Positions 1 through 8,535 of a DNA stretch of 48,750 bases are shown piece by piece. The translations under genes and the position numbers were made by a program. A model generated the notes under the pieces. It had not been told where the DNA came from. It did not search any database and saw only the letters and a program-made list of their open reading frames with translations. The stretch spans positions 1-48,750 of the forward strand of contig JABDGP010000016.1 of the NCBI GenBank assembly GCA_013285945.1, in the 5' to 3' direction. Positions within the stretch are counted from its first letter, which is position 1; every line of letters starts with the position of its first letter. The DNA is from Bacteroidota bacterium (lineage in GTDB: Bacteria > Bacteroidota > Bacteroidia > Cytophagales > Cyclobacteriaceae).

Positions 1-1175
1 TTCAAAAATAGATTCGATAAATCGGGCTGTTGGGAAAAGGCCATACGAATGTCTTCCAACAAAGAGGCTCGAATGATGCAACCGCCTCTCCAGATTCTTG
101 CAATGTCCTCCAGTTTCAAGTCATATTTATATTCCTTGGAAGCAACTTGTAGCAAAGACATTCCCTGTGCATATGTAGTTACCATCGAGAAGTAAAGCGC
201 TTGCTCAAGCCAGTCTATCAATTTATTTTTGTCTCCGTTGAATTTCGTTTCTGGCCGTGTCAGTTTTTGCTGAACTGACTCTCGTTCCTTTTTATAGGCA
301 GACAAATTGCGCATAGAAACAGAGGTATCGATGACAGGAATTGGTACCTGCAAACTCATTGCATCTTCTGAAGTCCATCCGCCGGTGCCCTTCTGATGAG
401 CACTATCGAGGATCATATCGATAAGATGATTTTTGGTGAGTTCATCTTTTTGAACAAAAATATCAGCTGTGATTTCGATAAGAAAGGAGTGTAGTATCCC
501 TCTATTCCATTTTGAAAAAATAGAATGAATTTCATCGTTATTAGACTTACCGACTTCTTTCAGTAAATGATACGATTCTGAAATGAGTTGCATCAATCCA
601 TACTCAATGCCATTGTGAACCATCTTTACATAATGTCCTGCTGAGCCTGGCCCAAGCCATGTAACGCAGGGCTCATTATTTACTTTGGCTGAAATAGACT
701 CTAACATTGCCGACAAACGATCATAGACATTCCTTGGTCCGCCGGGCATAATGCTTGGTCCATAACGTGCACCAGACTCACCTCCCGAAATACCAACACC
801 CATGAAGTGAATAGTGGATTTTGCCAAAAGAGCGATCCGGATATTAGTTTCCGTAAAGTGAGAATTTCCGCAATCGATAAGTAAGTCATTCCCCGATAAA
901 AAAGGTTTCAACTCGTCAATGACTTCGTCTACTATTCTTCCGGCAGGCACGAGCATCATAACTACTCGCGGGATCTTCAATACGTTTACGAATTCATCAA
1001 GCTGTGATGTAGCAAAAATGGTTCTACCTGCAGCTTCTTTCTTAAGTAATTCCGTCTGTGATTGACTCTTATCAAAGCCCGCCACGCTGTATCCGTGATC
1101 ATTGATATTAAAAACGAGGTTGCGGCCCATAGTGCCCAACCCAATCATCCCGTAATCATATTTTTGCTCCGTCAT
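1..1175 (-). CDS. gnd: 6-phosphogluconate dehydrogenase, decarboxylating (C-terminus outside window)
   Basis: Oxidises and decarboxylates 6-phosphogluconate to ribulose 5-phosphate with NADP+, in the cytosolic oxidative pentose phosphate pathway. The reading frame starts at ATG 1175 (MTEQKYDYGMIGLGTMGRNL) and is open to the window edge, giving about 391 of the usual 470-480 residues. Visible are the N-terminal Rossmann motif GLGTMGRNL, the ISGGESGA segment, the catalytic-lysine block VKMVHNGIEYG, and the later substrate-binding stretch GTGGWTSEDA. Only the C-terminal tail is missing, because of the window edge and not because of a lesion. It lies 29 bp downstream of a HAD phosphatase gene on the same strand, so the two are probably cotranscribed. 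The family call is very secure. Confidence 0.96.
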   Translation of the reverse strand, partial: MTEQKYDYGMIGLGTMGRNLVFNINDHGYSVAGFDKSQSQTELLKKEAAGRTIFATSQLDEFVNVLKIPRVVMMLVPAGRIVDEVIDELKPFLSGNDLLIDCGNSHFTETNIRIALLAKSTIHFMGVGISGGESGARYGPSIMPGGPRNVYDRLSAMLESISAKVNNEPCVTWLGPGSAGHYVKMVHNGIEYGLMQLISESYHLLKEVGKSNNDEIHSIFSKWNRGILHSFLIEITADIFVQKDELTKNHLIDMILDSAHQKGTGGWTSEDAMSLQVPIPVIDTSVSMRNLSAYKKERESVQQKLTRPETKFNGDKNKLIDWLEQALYFSMVTTYAQGMSLLQVASKEYKYDLKLEDIARIWRGGCIIRASLLEDIRMAFSQQPDLSNLFL

Positions 1176-1204
1176 ATCATTCTTTATAAACAGATGTCTA
1201 ATCA

Positions 1205-1822
1205 TTATAAGGCAAGGCCAAATTTCTCTAACTGATTCTTTGTCGCGTTCAAATTCTGATGATGAATCCCGTGCATGCCTAAAGATTGTGCGACCTCAAC
1301 AAACATCAGGCGATCGTCAATATAAATGGAGTGCTCGGGGTTAGTTTGGGAGATGTCGATGGCCATGAGAAATATGTCTCGATCGGGTTTGCGAAAATGA
1401 ACGAATGAGGAAGATACAAAAACATCAAACAACTCATTCAGATTAAACTCTTTTACCCGGTATGTATTCAGCTCACGGCCTTCATTGCTCACTGCAATTA
1501 CTCTGAGATGATATAGCTTCTTGAGTTTTCTAAAATGATCTATCGTGTCTTGATACGCAAACGATTGCCTGAGCATGACTTCAATAAATTCATCTTCAGA
1601 GAAACTTCTTTTTTCATAAAAGACCACACGCTTCAAGTATTCACTTAGTGTCAGTTTGCCTTCTTCATAAGTATCGAATGTCAGATGATGTCTCTCATTC
1701 ACTTCATTGCCGTCCAGGTTGAAATGAGCGATAGTTTTACCGCGCGCTTCATTGCCCCATCCATTGCTCAGCAACACGCCACCGATATCAAGAAACAATG
1801 TTGTGATTTTGTTTTCATTCAT
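1205..1822 (-). CDS. HAD-superfamily (IA-type) hydrolase, YihX-like
   Basis: A 205-residue cytosolic HAD phosphatase. Motif I is FLDIGGVL with nucleophile D12; the usual D+2 acid is replaced by Gly14, as in the YihX-like branch with DxGxV. Motif II is VSNEG, motif III is KPDRDIF, and motif IV is YIDDRLMFVEVA with two acidic Mg2+ ligands. An alpha-helical cap sits between motifs I and II. All catalytic motifs are present, so the enzyme should be active on a small phosphorylated metabolite. The substrate cannot be read from sequence. YihX-like enzymes often act on sugar phosphates, and the gene precedes gnd by 29 bp, which suggests a role in sugar-phosphate metabolism or clean-up of a side product (inference). 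Confidence 0.88.
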   Translation of the reverse strand: MNENKITTLFLDIGGVLLSNGWGNEARGKTIAHFNLDGNEVNERHHLTFDTYEEGKLTLSEYLKRVVFYEKRSFSEDEFIEVMLRQSFAYQDTIDHFRKLKKLYHLRVIAVSNEGRELNTYRVKEFNLNELFDVFVSSSFVHFRKPDRDIFLMAIDISQTNPEHSIYIDDRLMFVEVAQSLGMHGIHHQNLNATKNQLEKFGLAL

Positions 1823-1906
1823 AGCATAAAGCTAACCTCAAATTGAGTGCGTTGCCAACAAATTATTTGAGTGGGCTCCAATGAAGTCATTATTAATTTG
1901 GGAGAT

Positions 1907-2833
1907 TTAATTTCTCTTCCCACTCTTTGGTTGGCTCTGACGAGGGTTTACATGAGGCGTAGACGGACTGGCAGATTGTCTTTTGGGGTTCACATGTTGT
2001 TCTGATGGATTGACACGTGGATGTTCCAATGGTCGAATAGCCGGCATTGCAGAGGTTGAGTTTGGCTTGGCGGTATGCTCTTCATGTTCTCTGGTCCTGC
2101 CAGGTTCTGGGTTGTTGGAAGGCATTGGCTTGGAGACCGGACCTTCTTGATTGATCCTTACATCTTTGACAGACTTCACAGTCATTGTAGAAGGGTGCCC
2201 GTGATTGACAGTAGCCAATTGATTATTGTCTTTTCCAGCATTCAAGTGATGAGAGGTTTGTTCAGCGGTCGGATTCTCATGTCTTTCATGCATGGCTGTT
2301 TGCTCTTCATTGGTGGGTCGTGATGAAATACCACCCGCACCGTTGAAACTTGTACGATTGTTTGCTGTGTTAATAACTGTACGGTCTTCGTATGTATTGT
2401 GAATCACCGTAGTGTTGACGTTCATCACTGCAGTGTTGTAATGAAATGAGCGGCCTTCCCAGCGTCCTCCACCAAAGCCGACGCCTCCATATCCATAACC
2501 ATAGTTTACGCCTCCGTAGAATCCAACATGCTCTCCCCAATATCCGGAATGCCATCCGTAGTAGCCACCGGAAAATGCCCAGTAACTCGGAGTCCAAAGA
2601 AACCCTGGAGTAGGAGGATACACCCAAACTCCGGGCACCCAATAGTATCCATCAGTATTGTAAGCCCAGTATCCTGGCGTCCACATATACCCGTCATAAG
2701 GACATGGTGGTTGAGAATAAACGGGTAATTCAGGCGGAGCTACTTGAATAGATAAGCTCAGATCATCTTGAGCGTTTGATATGCTGAATGAAATGAGCGC
2801 TGCAACGACGGAAAGGAAAATCAATTTTTTCAT
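1907..2833 (-). CDS. Exported WXXGXW-repeat protein
   Basis: A 308-residue protein with a clear signal peptide (MKKLIFLSVVAALISFSISNAQ). Residues about 40-110 hold four repeats: WTPGYW, WVPGVW, WTPSYW and WHSGYW. These match the WXXGXW (YXWGXW) repeat family common in secreted or outer-membrane-associated proteins. A Gly/Tyr-rich stretch follows (about 100-125), then a long polar tail rich in Asn, His, Pro, Ser and Thr that is probably disordered. No catalytic residues are visible. Known family members are uncharacterised envelope proteins. Other long frames over this locus are artefacts of its Trp/Gly/Tyr codons. The spacer upstream of the start shows no recognisable promoter. Confidence 0.85.
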   Translation of the reverse strand: MKKLIFLSVVAALISFSISNAQDDLSLSIQVAPPELPVYSQPPCPYDGYMWTPGYWAYNTDGYYWVPGVWVYPPTPGFLWTPSYWAFSGGYYGWHSGYWGEHVGFYGGVNYGYGYGGVGFGGGRWEGRSFHYNTAVMNVNTTVIHNTYEDRTVINTANNRTSFNGAGGISSRPTNEEQTAMHERHENPTAEQTSHHLNAGKDNNQLATVNHGHPSTMTVKSVKDVRINQEGPVSKPMPSNNPEPGRTREHEEHTAKPNSTSAMPAIRPLEHPRVNPSEQHVNPKRQSASPSTPHVNPRQSQPKSGKRN

Positions 2834-3049
2834 GGCTGGGGAGCAGGAGTTCTTAATTGCTAAAAGTAAAATTGACGACTTAGTCGTTGCAAATTGTTAT
2901 ACAATCCTACCAATTACTTGCATCATTCACGGATTTGAGAATGTCGTAGAGATGCGACCGTGTCTCGAACCTAACAAGTTTCGGATGTACAGAAAGTCAG
3001 AATGGAAATCAATGTATTTCGTGTGAAAGACTTAAGAGGACAGGGTTAA

Positions 3050-3349
3050 CTATTTCAATTTCCCATCTTTATCAAATTGAATAGTTTGGAAGGCGCTCCC
3101 CTTTCTTAATTCAACTTCGAACTCTTCGTTGCCTACCTTGTAAACTCTCACAATTGCCCAACCCTTAAAACTGTCACCACCGAGTGTTTTTTTGGCCGCC
3201 TCCGGAAGATCTTCCTTCTTAATTTTCACTTTATCATTCTGCGCTTGTGTGTTTACAGTGTGAAGCACAAAATTGAACCCACTCTCTGCAGGAGCTGAAA
3301 CATTTGCCAACATGAATAGAGACAAAACTGAAATCCTTATCCTTTTCAT
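3050..3349 (-). CDS. Small exported PepSY-like protein
   Basis: A 99-residue protein with an N-terminal hydrophobic signal (MKRIRISVLSLFMLANVSAP). The mature part has the pattern of a PepSY-like domain: a helix (KEDLPEAAKKTLGG), then beta strands (WAIVRVYKV, EFEVELRKG, FQTIQFDKDGKL). This is the short Bacteroidota form related to the beta-lactamase-inhibitor-like PepSY_like family. Proteins of this type are periplasmic; no partner is encoded next to it. It stands alone between the WXXGXW gene and a 350-bp non-coding stretch. The fold is fairly secure; the role is unknown. Confidence 0.75.
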   Translation of the reverse strand: MKRIRISVLSLFMLANVSAPAESGFNFVLHTVNTQAQNDKVKIKKEDLPEAAKKTLGGDSFKGWAIVRVYKVGNEEFEVELRKGSAFQTIQFDKDGKLK

Positions 3350-3699
3350 AGAAAATATTTTAGTGAGCTAATACCAGTCCAAAATGAATCTGAGTTAATA
3401 ACGAATCCGAATACTAAAAAATTGTTAGTCTAGAAACGCGAGTAGTTAATTGAATTACAGAAGGAGCAATTAAAAGTAAAAGGAGCAACAATGTTTTTGG
3501 CAATATGTTTTTACTACTGCCGAATAATATGTTCGTTGGTCGATAATCGAAAAAAATCATTACCGCAGATAAAAGCACTTCATTGCCTTGTAAGGTCAAT
3601 CACAGTAAAATAATCTGCATTCGAAGAGAATCCATTTTCGAGCTGTGATGCTGGTTGTAATTTGGTCTTGTCAATTCCCAATAAAAACCCAACAACATT
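3350..3699. other. Intergenic, no supported gene
   Basis: This AT-rich spacer lies between the divergent PepSY-like gene (minus) and the coiled-coil membrane gene (plus). The only open frame is a 61-residue minus-strand one with a low-complexity Leu run and no family features, which I do not accept. No convincing terminator or repeat was seen. It probably holds the promoters of both flanking genes. Confidence 0.5.
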
Positions 3700-4902
3700 A
3701 TGGAAACGAGCGAAGTAGTAAAAGAGGAGGAACCAAAAGTCATTCATCACGTTGATCGAGTGAATCTTTATGATTTTGGCTATGAAAAATCAGGGAGTGC
3801 AAAAGGTGACCCTGATTTATTCGCCTCATTTCTCGATCGGATTCTCAATGGAGATTTAGTCGACAGTAAATACTATGGGTATACCGACGATGAAAAAAAG
3901 GAAAGAGTTAAACAAATAAAGGCTTTAGAAATTCAGCTCAGGAAAAAGGAGGAGGCTAATTCAAAAATTGTAGAGGAGGTAAAGGCAAAGGAGAAAGACA
4001 TTGACAAGTACAGAAAAGATCTAATGCAGATCAGAGAGAAGCGATCAAAAGATAAAGAGGTCTTGAAAAACGAAAGTTTCAGCACACTTAAGTTCGTGCT
4101 CAATTTATTTCTGTTGGCTATGCTGTCAGTGTACCTATTCTTCTTTTACATATCAGCAACGTTCAAAGCGCTGTATGTAGATTTTGAAGGTATTGCCGAA
4201 CGGATCGCCAGGGGTGAAGGCACAGGAAGCATCATGCCAGGAGCTTATGAGCTAGCAGAAGCACTTCAATATAACTACCTTCTTTTTGTGGTACCGTTCG
4301 TATTTTTTGCTTTTGGTTGGGCCTTTCACATCATCTTGGAAATGAAAGACAAAGTGAAATTGGCTTATCTCTCAATGCTGATTGCCGTTACGTTTGCCGT
4401 TGATTTTCTGCTAGCAATGATTATTAGTAATAATACTGAGAACGCAAAATCATTGATGGGCCTTCCAGCGATTGCGTGGCATCAAAGCCCGACTTTCTAC
4501 ATTATTTTATTTCTCGGATTTCTGGTGTACATCATTTGGAGCATTCTGTTGGATTCCCTGCTTAGAGAATGGGATAAAAAGGAGATCACCAATAATCTCA
4601 AGAAAATTATCAAGCATCTTCAGGGAGATATAAAAGTATTGAAATTGGGAATTCTTGACGTTGCGGCTATTAAAAATAAAATCGCCGACTATCGCGAAGA
4701 CGCCAGCACCGTGATGTACGGAAACTTGAAAAAGTACATCGACCAGTTTACGTCAGGATGGATTGCTTATTTGATTCCTTCCAATATGAAGGAGGTGAAA
4801 GAAAAATGCTTAATTCTTAAAAAAGAATTTGAAGAGCGAAATGATATTAAAGCTGGTACTGTGAAAGTTACCAGTCGACGCCCGTTTCTAAATTTTATCT
4901 GA
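3700..4902 (+). CDS. Coiled-coil, four-TM inner-membrane protein of unknown function
   Basis: I do not recognise a family for this 400-residue protein. Residues 1-65 are soluble and acidic. Residues about 65-125 form a highly charged Lys/Glu heptad-like stretch, a probable coiled coil. Four hydrophobic segments follow at about 131-153, 195-215, 222-243 and 263-288. The C-terminal 110 residues are charged and helical. Both termini should be cytoplasmic, with a loop (about 155-190) outside. The stop is 19 bp before the start of the VWA-caspase lipoprotein gene, so the two are very likely one operon, with the S53 protease third. It may be the membrane platform or signal-transmitting partner of the lipoprotein across the inner membrane (inference). 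It could also be an assembly scaffold. Confidence 0.8.
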   Translation: METSEVVKEEEPKVIHHVDRVNLYDFGYEKSGSAKGDPDLFASFLDRILNGDLVDSKYYGYTDDEKKERVKQIKALEIQLRKKEEANSKIVEEVKAKEKDIDKYRKDLMQIREKRSKDKEVLKNESFSTLKFVLNLFLLAMLSVYLFFFYISATFKALYVDFEGIAERIARGEGTGSIMPGAYELAEALQYNYLLFVVPFVFFAFGWAFHIILEMKDKVKLAYLSMLIAVTFAVDFLLAMIISNNTENAKSLMGLPAIAWHQSPTFYIILFLGFLVYIIWSILLDSLLREWDKKEITNNLKKIIKHLQGDIKVLKLGILDVAAIKNKIADYREDASTVMYGNLKKYIDQFTSGWIAYLIPSNMKEVKEKCLILKKEFEERNDIKAGTVKVTSRRPFLNFI

Positions 4903-4921
4903 TTAAATAATTATTCACGAT

Positions 4922-6517
4922 ATGAAACACAGTAAGATTATTCTTCTGAGCACATTAGTGATTCTCGTTTCAGCTTGTAAGATTCCAAAGCCCGAGCACA
5001 GAAAAAACTCGCTACGAGTAAAAAATAACTACATCATTCTATTGGACCTTTCTGACCGACTGATCGTTCAGGACCATCAGCCTGAGCGTGATAAACAGAT
5101 CATCAAAAGCCTGTATTCTCTTTTTGAGGAAAAGGTTCGGAAGGAGTTGTACATAAAATCAAGAGATGAAATCCGGATAGTTATTGCTCCTCAACTTGGT
5201 GCAGGCTTAAACCGCAACGCATTTGAAGATAGGCTTTATGTAAATATGGCCGCCCTAAATCTGGTTGAACGCAAAGCGCGTGAAGAAGAAAGGCGAAGGA
5301 GTTTTTTTGCAACGCTGGACACACTTTATCACCAAGCTGTATATAGCCAGGTTCCGACCGATTATAATGGTGCGGATATCTGGAAATATTTTTACGAGGA
5401 CTTGAAAACTGATTACTCCAGGGATACCCTCACCAATAATTATCTTTTTATTCTTACCGATGGGTATCCTATCGTTGGACAGCAAAATAAATTACTTCAG
5501 GTCAAAAATGAATTTCCAGATCTGGAAATTGTTTTGATGGAGGCGGCTCCCCGCGAAAAAGATCTGGAGTGGGATCACTTAATGAGTGTTTGGGAAAGCT
5601 GGTTTGCGAATATCGGGATTAAGAAATATACACTTGTCAAAAGAGCATCTATTACGAAGGAACTTGAGCAGGTCAAGGAAGCCATAGCAACGACAAGCCC
5701 TAAGGACCACAAAATGCCAGCTGTTGCCTCGAGGATAATTGATGTGAAAAAAGATATACCTGCCTCAGATAGTAAAACTGCGTTATTCGATATGTACAGA
5801 AATGAAAAACGCTACGCACTCGTTATCGGGAATTCAAAATATAAACGTGTCTCTTCTCTGCGAAATCCGATAAACGATGCTACGGACATGGCGTCAGTTT
5901 TAAAAAAAATGAACTTTGAAGTGATCAGTCTTATAGATGCCACTTATATAGAAATACGAAGTGGTTTCCTGAAGTTTCACGATAAATTAGTAAACGGCCC
6001 TAAAGATCAAACTATAGGTTTGGTATATTATTCTGGACATGGGCTGCAAAATGATGGAGAAAATTACCTTGTACCGATCGATGCGAGCATTGAATATGAA
6101 GATGATATCCCTCGTCAATGTTTTCCTGTTCAGAAAATTATTTTGGGTAACATGGAACGATCCAATTCGCGAATGAATATTTTAATCCTGGATGCATGCA
6201 GAAATAATTCATTTCCTCAAGCTATGCGAACCATAGGGAGTGGCTTGGCTGAAATGAAGAGTGGAAGGGGCTCCTTCATTGCCTACTCCACAGCGCCTGG
6301 ATCCACAGCTTCTGATGGCATTGGAAAAAATGGATTGTATACACAAGAATTGATAAAGGCAATTCAAATACCGGGCTTGTCAATCGAACAGGTCTTCAAG
6401 GAGGTAAGGATAAATGTGCTTCGACTTTCAGGAGAAAAGCAATACACATGGGACAATTCGAATATAACAGGAGAATTTTATTTTAATCTCCAAGATAAAG
6501 AGACTATGATGCCATGA
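4922..6517 (+). CDS. Lipoprotein with VWA-like domain and C-terminal caspase-like (C14) protease domain
   Basis: A 531-residue lipoprotein: the signal ends in the lipobox LVSAC, with lipidation at C19. Residues about 35-260 look like a von Willebrand A-type fold: the first strand IILLDLSDR (D42-x-S44, MIDAS-like) and a later strand FILTDGYP (D180). Residues about 295-500 are a caspase-like domain. It opens with KRYALVIGNSKYK, carries the catalytic His in YYSGHG (H373) and the catalytic Cys in LDACRNN (C426), and has the downstream SFIAYSTAPG strand. Both dyad residues are present, so it should be active. Such metacaspase-like enzymes usually cut after basic residues. The lipid anchor places the protease in the periplasm or outer membrane, unlike most cytosolic bacterial caspases. 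It is cotranscribed with a four-TM protein (19 bp upstream) and followed 65 bp later by a sedolisin. The substrate is unknown. Confidence 0.9.
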   Translation: MKHSKIILLSTLVILVSACKIPKPEHRKNSLRVKNNYIILLDLSDRLIVQDHQPERDKQIIKSLYSLFEEKVRKELYIKSRDEIRIVIAPQLGAGLNRNAFEDRLYVNMAALNLVERKAREEERRRSFFATLDTLYHQAVYSQVPTDYNGADIWKYFYEDLKTDYSRDTLTNNYLFILTDGYPIVGQQNKLLQVKNEFPDLEIVLMEAAPREKDLEWDHLMSVWESWFANIGIKKYTLVKRASITKELEQVKEAIATTSPKDHKMPAVASRIIDVKKDIPASDSKTALFDMYRNEKRYALVIGNSKYKRVSSLRNPINDATDMASVLKKMNFEVISLIDATYIEIRSGFLKFHDKLVNGPKDQTIGLVYYSGHGLQNDGENYLVPIDASIEYEDDIPRQCFPVQKIILGNMERSNSRMNILILDACRNNSFPQAMRTIGSGLAEMKSGRGSFIAYSTAPGSTASDGIGKNGLYTQELIKAIQIPGLSIEQVFKEVRINVLRLSGEKQYTWDNSNITGEFYFNLQDKETMMP

Positions 6518-6582
6518 CTTTCAATGAAAGAATTAATCTTCGACATAGAACTGTTTGATATAGATTTAAAATCAATTGATTC

Positions 6583-8136
6583 ATGAGCCCGGGTTACGTT
6601 GAATTAAAGGGAAGTCATAAGTCGGCTTCTCGAAATGAAAAGATCAGAGGGATAAACAAAGGGGAGCCAATCTCACTCTCGGTTTGTCTAAGGCCAAGAA
6701 CACCTCTTCCCGATTTGACCGAAGTTGGTCAATACAAAAAATTTAAAACACTTTTGCCTAGGCAATATCAATCCAAGCATGGGGCGTTAGCTTCTGACAT
6801 AGAGAAAGTAATAAAATTTGCTCACCACTCGGGATTGAGTATAAGTAAAATAGGAGTTGCGCAACGAACAGTTGAACTTCGTGGTACTATCGCTCAGCAT
6901 GAAAAAGTTTTTGGAGTTGAACTTGAAAATTACTCATCGGCTAATGGGCAAATTTTTCGCGGGCGTTCAGGGCCAATCTGTATTCCCAAAGAATTAGAAA
7001 ATATAATTCATGGTATTTTCGGTCTTGATAATCGACCAATCGCCACACCTAAATTTCAGTTATTCAGGCCTTCACTTTCAAAGGATTTAATGAACTCCTA
7101 TTATCCTAATCAGTTAGCTGATATCTACGATTTCCCTTCGTCGACTTCCGGTAAGAAGCAATGTATTGGCATCATCGAACTGGCGGGTGGGTATCGCGAG
7201 CAGGATATTTCAAATTATTTTTCAAATCTCGGAATGAAAACTCCCGAGGTTGTCGCAGTATCTGTCGATGGGGGAGTTAACGACCCAAGTTCTCCAGATA
7301 GCGCCGATGGTGAGGTGATGCTTGATATTGAAGTAGCCGGTGCTGTTGCGCCCGACGCTTTGCTGGCTGTATACTTCGCACCCAATACAGATAAAGGTTT
7401 TCTGGATGCAATTAATACAGCCATACATGATTCAAAAAATAAGCCTGACGTATTATCCATTAGCTGGGGCGCCTCAGAGAGTGATTGGACATCGCAGTCG
7501 CTGGATGCTTTCAATAGTGCATTCCAGGCTGCAGCATCGCTTGGAATTACTGTGTGTGCTGCAGCAGGAGACAGAGGTTCTAGTGATGGTGTAAGTGATG
7601 GTCTTGCTCATGTCGATTTTCCTGCGTCAAGTCCATATGTTCTCGCTTGTGGGGGTACGCGGCTGATGACTCTCGGCAATACAATTGAAACGGAAACTGT
7701 CTGGCATGAGAGTGCTGACAGCGCAACGGGTGGAGGCGTGAGCAGTGTATTCGACTTGCCATCATACCAGCAGAACGCCAATGTTCCCATGTCGGTTAGT
7801 TCAAATTCAAAAGGAAGGGGAGTTCCTGATGTGGCTGCAGATGCAGACCCTGCGACAGGATATAAAGTTTTGGTAGATGGGAATCAACTTGTTATTGGTG
7901 GTACAAGTGCCGTGGCCCCGCTTATTGCTGGATTAATTGCACGTATCAATGAAGGTCAAGGGAAAAATGCTGGATTTATTCACAATGAGTTATATAATAA
8001 CTCTTCCGCCTGCCGTGATATTGTAAGCGGAAATAATATCACTACTTCAACAAACAAAGGATATACTGCCGGAAAGGGATGGGATGCCTGCACGGGTTTG
8101 GGTGTGCCCATTGGGTCTAAGTGGTTGAACTTATAA
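6583..8136 (+). CDS. Sedolisin/kumamolisin-type serine-carboxyl peptidase (S53) with pro-domain
   Basis: A 517-residue S53 protease. Residues about 25-145 form the prokumamolisin activation domain (for example the segment GTIAQHEKVFGVEL). The catalytic domain begins near 180 (IGIIELAGGY). The family triad is visible: E244 and D248 in GEVMLDIEVAG (the Glu-x3-Asp spacing of sedolisins), the oxyanion Asp in AAAGDRGSSDG (D330), and the nucleophile S442 in GGTSAVAP. The C-terminus has the DIVSGNN and GWDACTGLG segments expected for the Ca2+ site. No signal peptide or lipobox is seen, which is unusual for a family that mostly acts in acidic extracellular settings. Either export is non-classical or the enzyme stays inside. 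Self-cleavage of the pro-domain is expected from the family; a link to the upstream caspase lipoprotein is inferred from synteny. Confidence 0.93.
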   Translation: MSPGYVELKGSHKSASRNEKIRGINKGEPISLSVCLRPRTPLPDLTEVGQYKKFKTLLPRQYQSKHGALASDIEKVIKFAHHSGLSISKIGVAQRTVELRGTIAQHEKVFGVELENYSSANGQIFRGRSGPICIPKELENIIHGIFGLDNRPIATPKFQLFRPSLSKDLMNSYYPNQLADIYDFPSSTSGKKQCIGIIELAGGYREQDISNYFSNLGMKTPEVVAVSVDGGVNDPSSPDSADGEVMLDIEVAGAVAPDALLAVYFAPNTDKGFLDAINTAIHDSKNKPDVLSISWGASESDWTSQSLDAFNSAFQAAASLGITVCAAAGDRGSSDGVSDGLAHVDFPASSPYVLACGGTRLMTLGNTIETETVWHESADSATGGGVSSVFDLPSYQQNANVPMSVSSNSKGRGVPDVAADADPATGYKVLVDGNQLVIGGTSAVAPLIAGLIARINEGQGKNAGFIHNELYNNSSACRDIVSGNNITTSTNKGYTAGKGWDACTGLGVPIGSKWLNL

Positions 8137-8535
8137 TAAATGAAGAATAATTAAGGTTTCCTTTATCAATACCTGGCCTGAATACAATTCATCAATTATA
8201 AATTTTCTTTTGCCGAACACTTTCCTAATTCAGTGACCTGTTCAGTACGTTTCAGAGGTCTCGTTCTATTATAGTCTCTCAGCTTCGGAGCGAGAACCAT
8301 CTAATCTAAAAAACCTAAGAAAAATTGGCCAATGGTGTTGGATCAAGGCCATGGCTCAGTTTATTTATTCAAATGTGTACACTGATAGGGCAAAGTGGAA
8401 TCTTCTGATTTTGCATCTAAATATTGTATCCGAACCTACTACCATGGTATAGTCGAAAGGAAGTCCCTTTAAAGTTTGCTGGCAGGCATACAATTAAAAA
8501 GCGAAATGTTTTACCTTTAAGATTCTTCAATCTCT
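8137..8535. other. Intergenic, no supported gene
   Basis: This 400-bp AT-rich spacer between the S53 protease gene and the DUF3667 gene has no open frame with coding character on either strand. An imperfect inverted repeat near 8257-8297 (GGTCTCGTTC against GAGCGAGAACC) is too mismatched to call a terminator. A promoter for the DUF3667 gene is expected here but not identified. Confidence 0.45.

Noticed and set aside
2370-2697. Trp/Arg-rich open frames over the WXXGXW gene
   Set aside because: They are shadows created by the Trp, Gly and Tyr codons of the true gene in another frame.
3414-3599. 61-codon minus-strand open frame
   Set aside because: Low-complexity Leu run, no signal or domain features, and poor start context in an AT-rich spacer.
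8257-8297. Terminator after the S53 protease gene
   Set aside because: The inverted repeat is imperfect, with no T-run, and lies about 120 bp past the stop.
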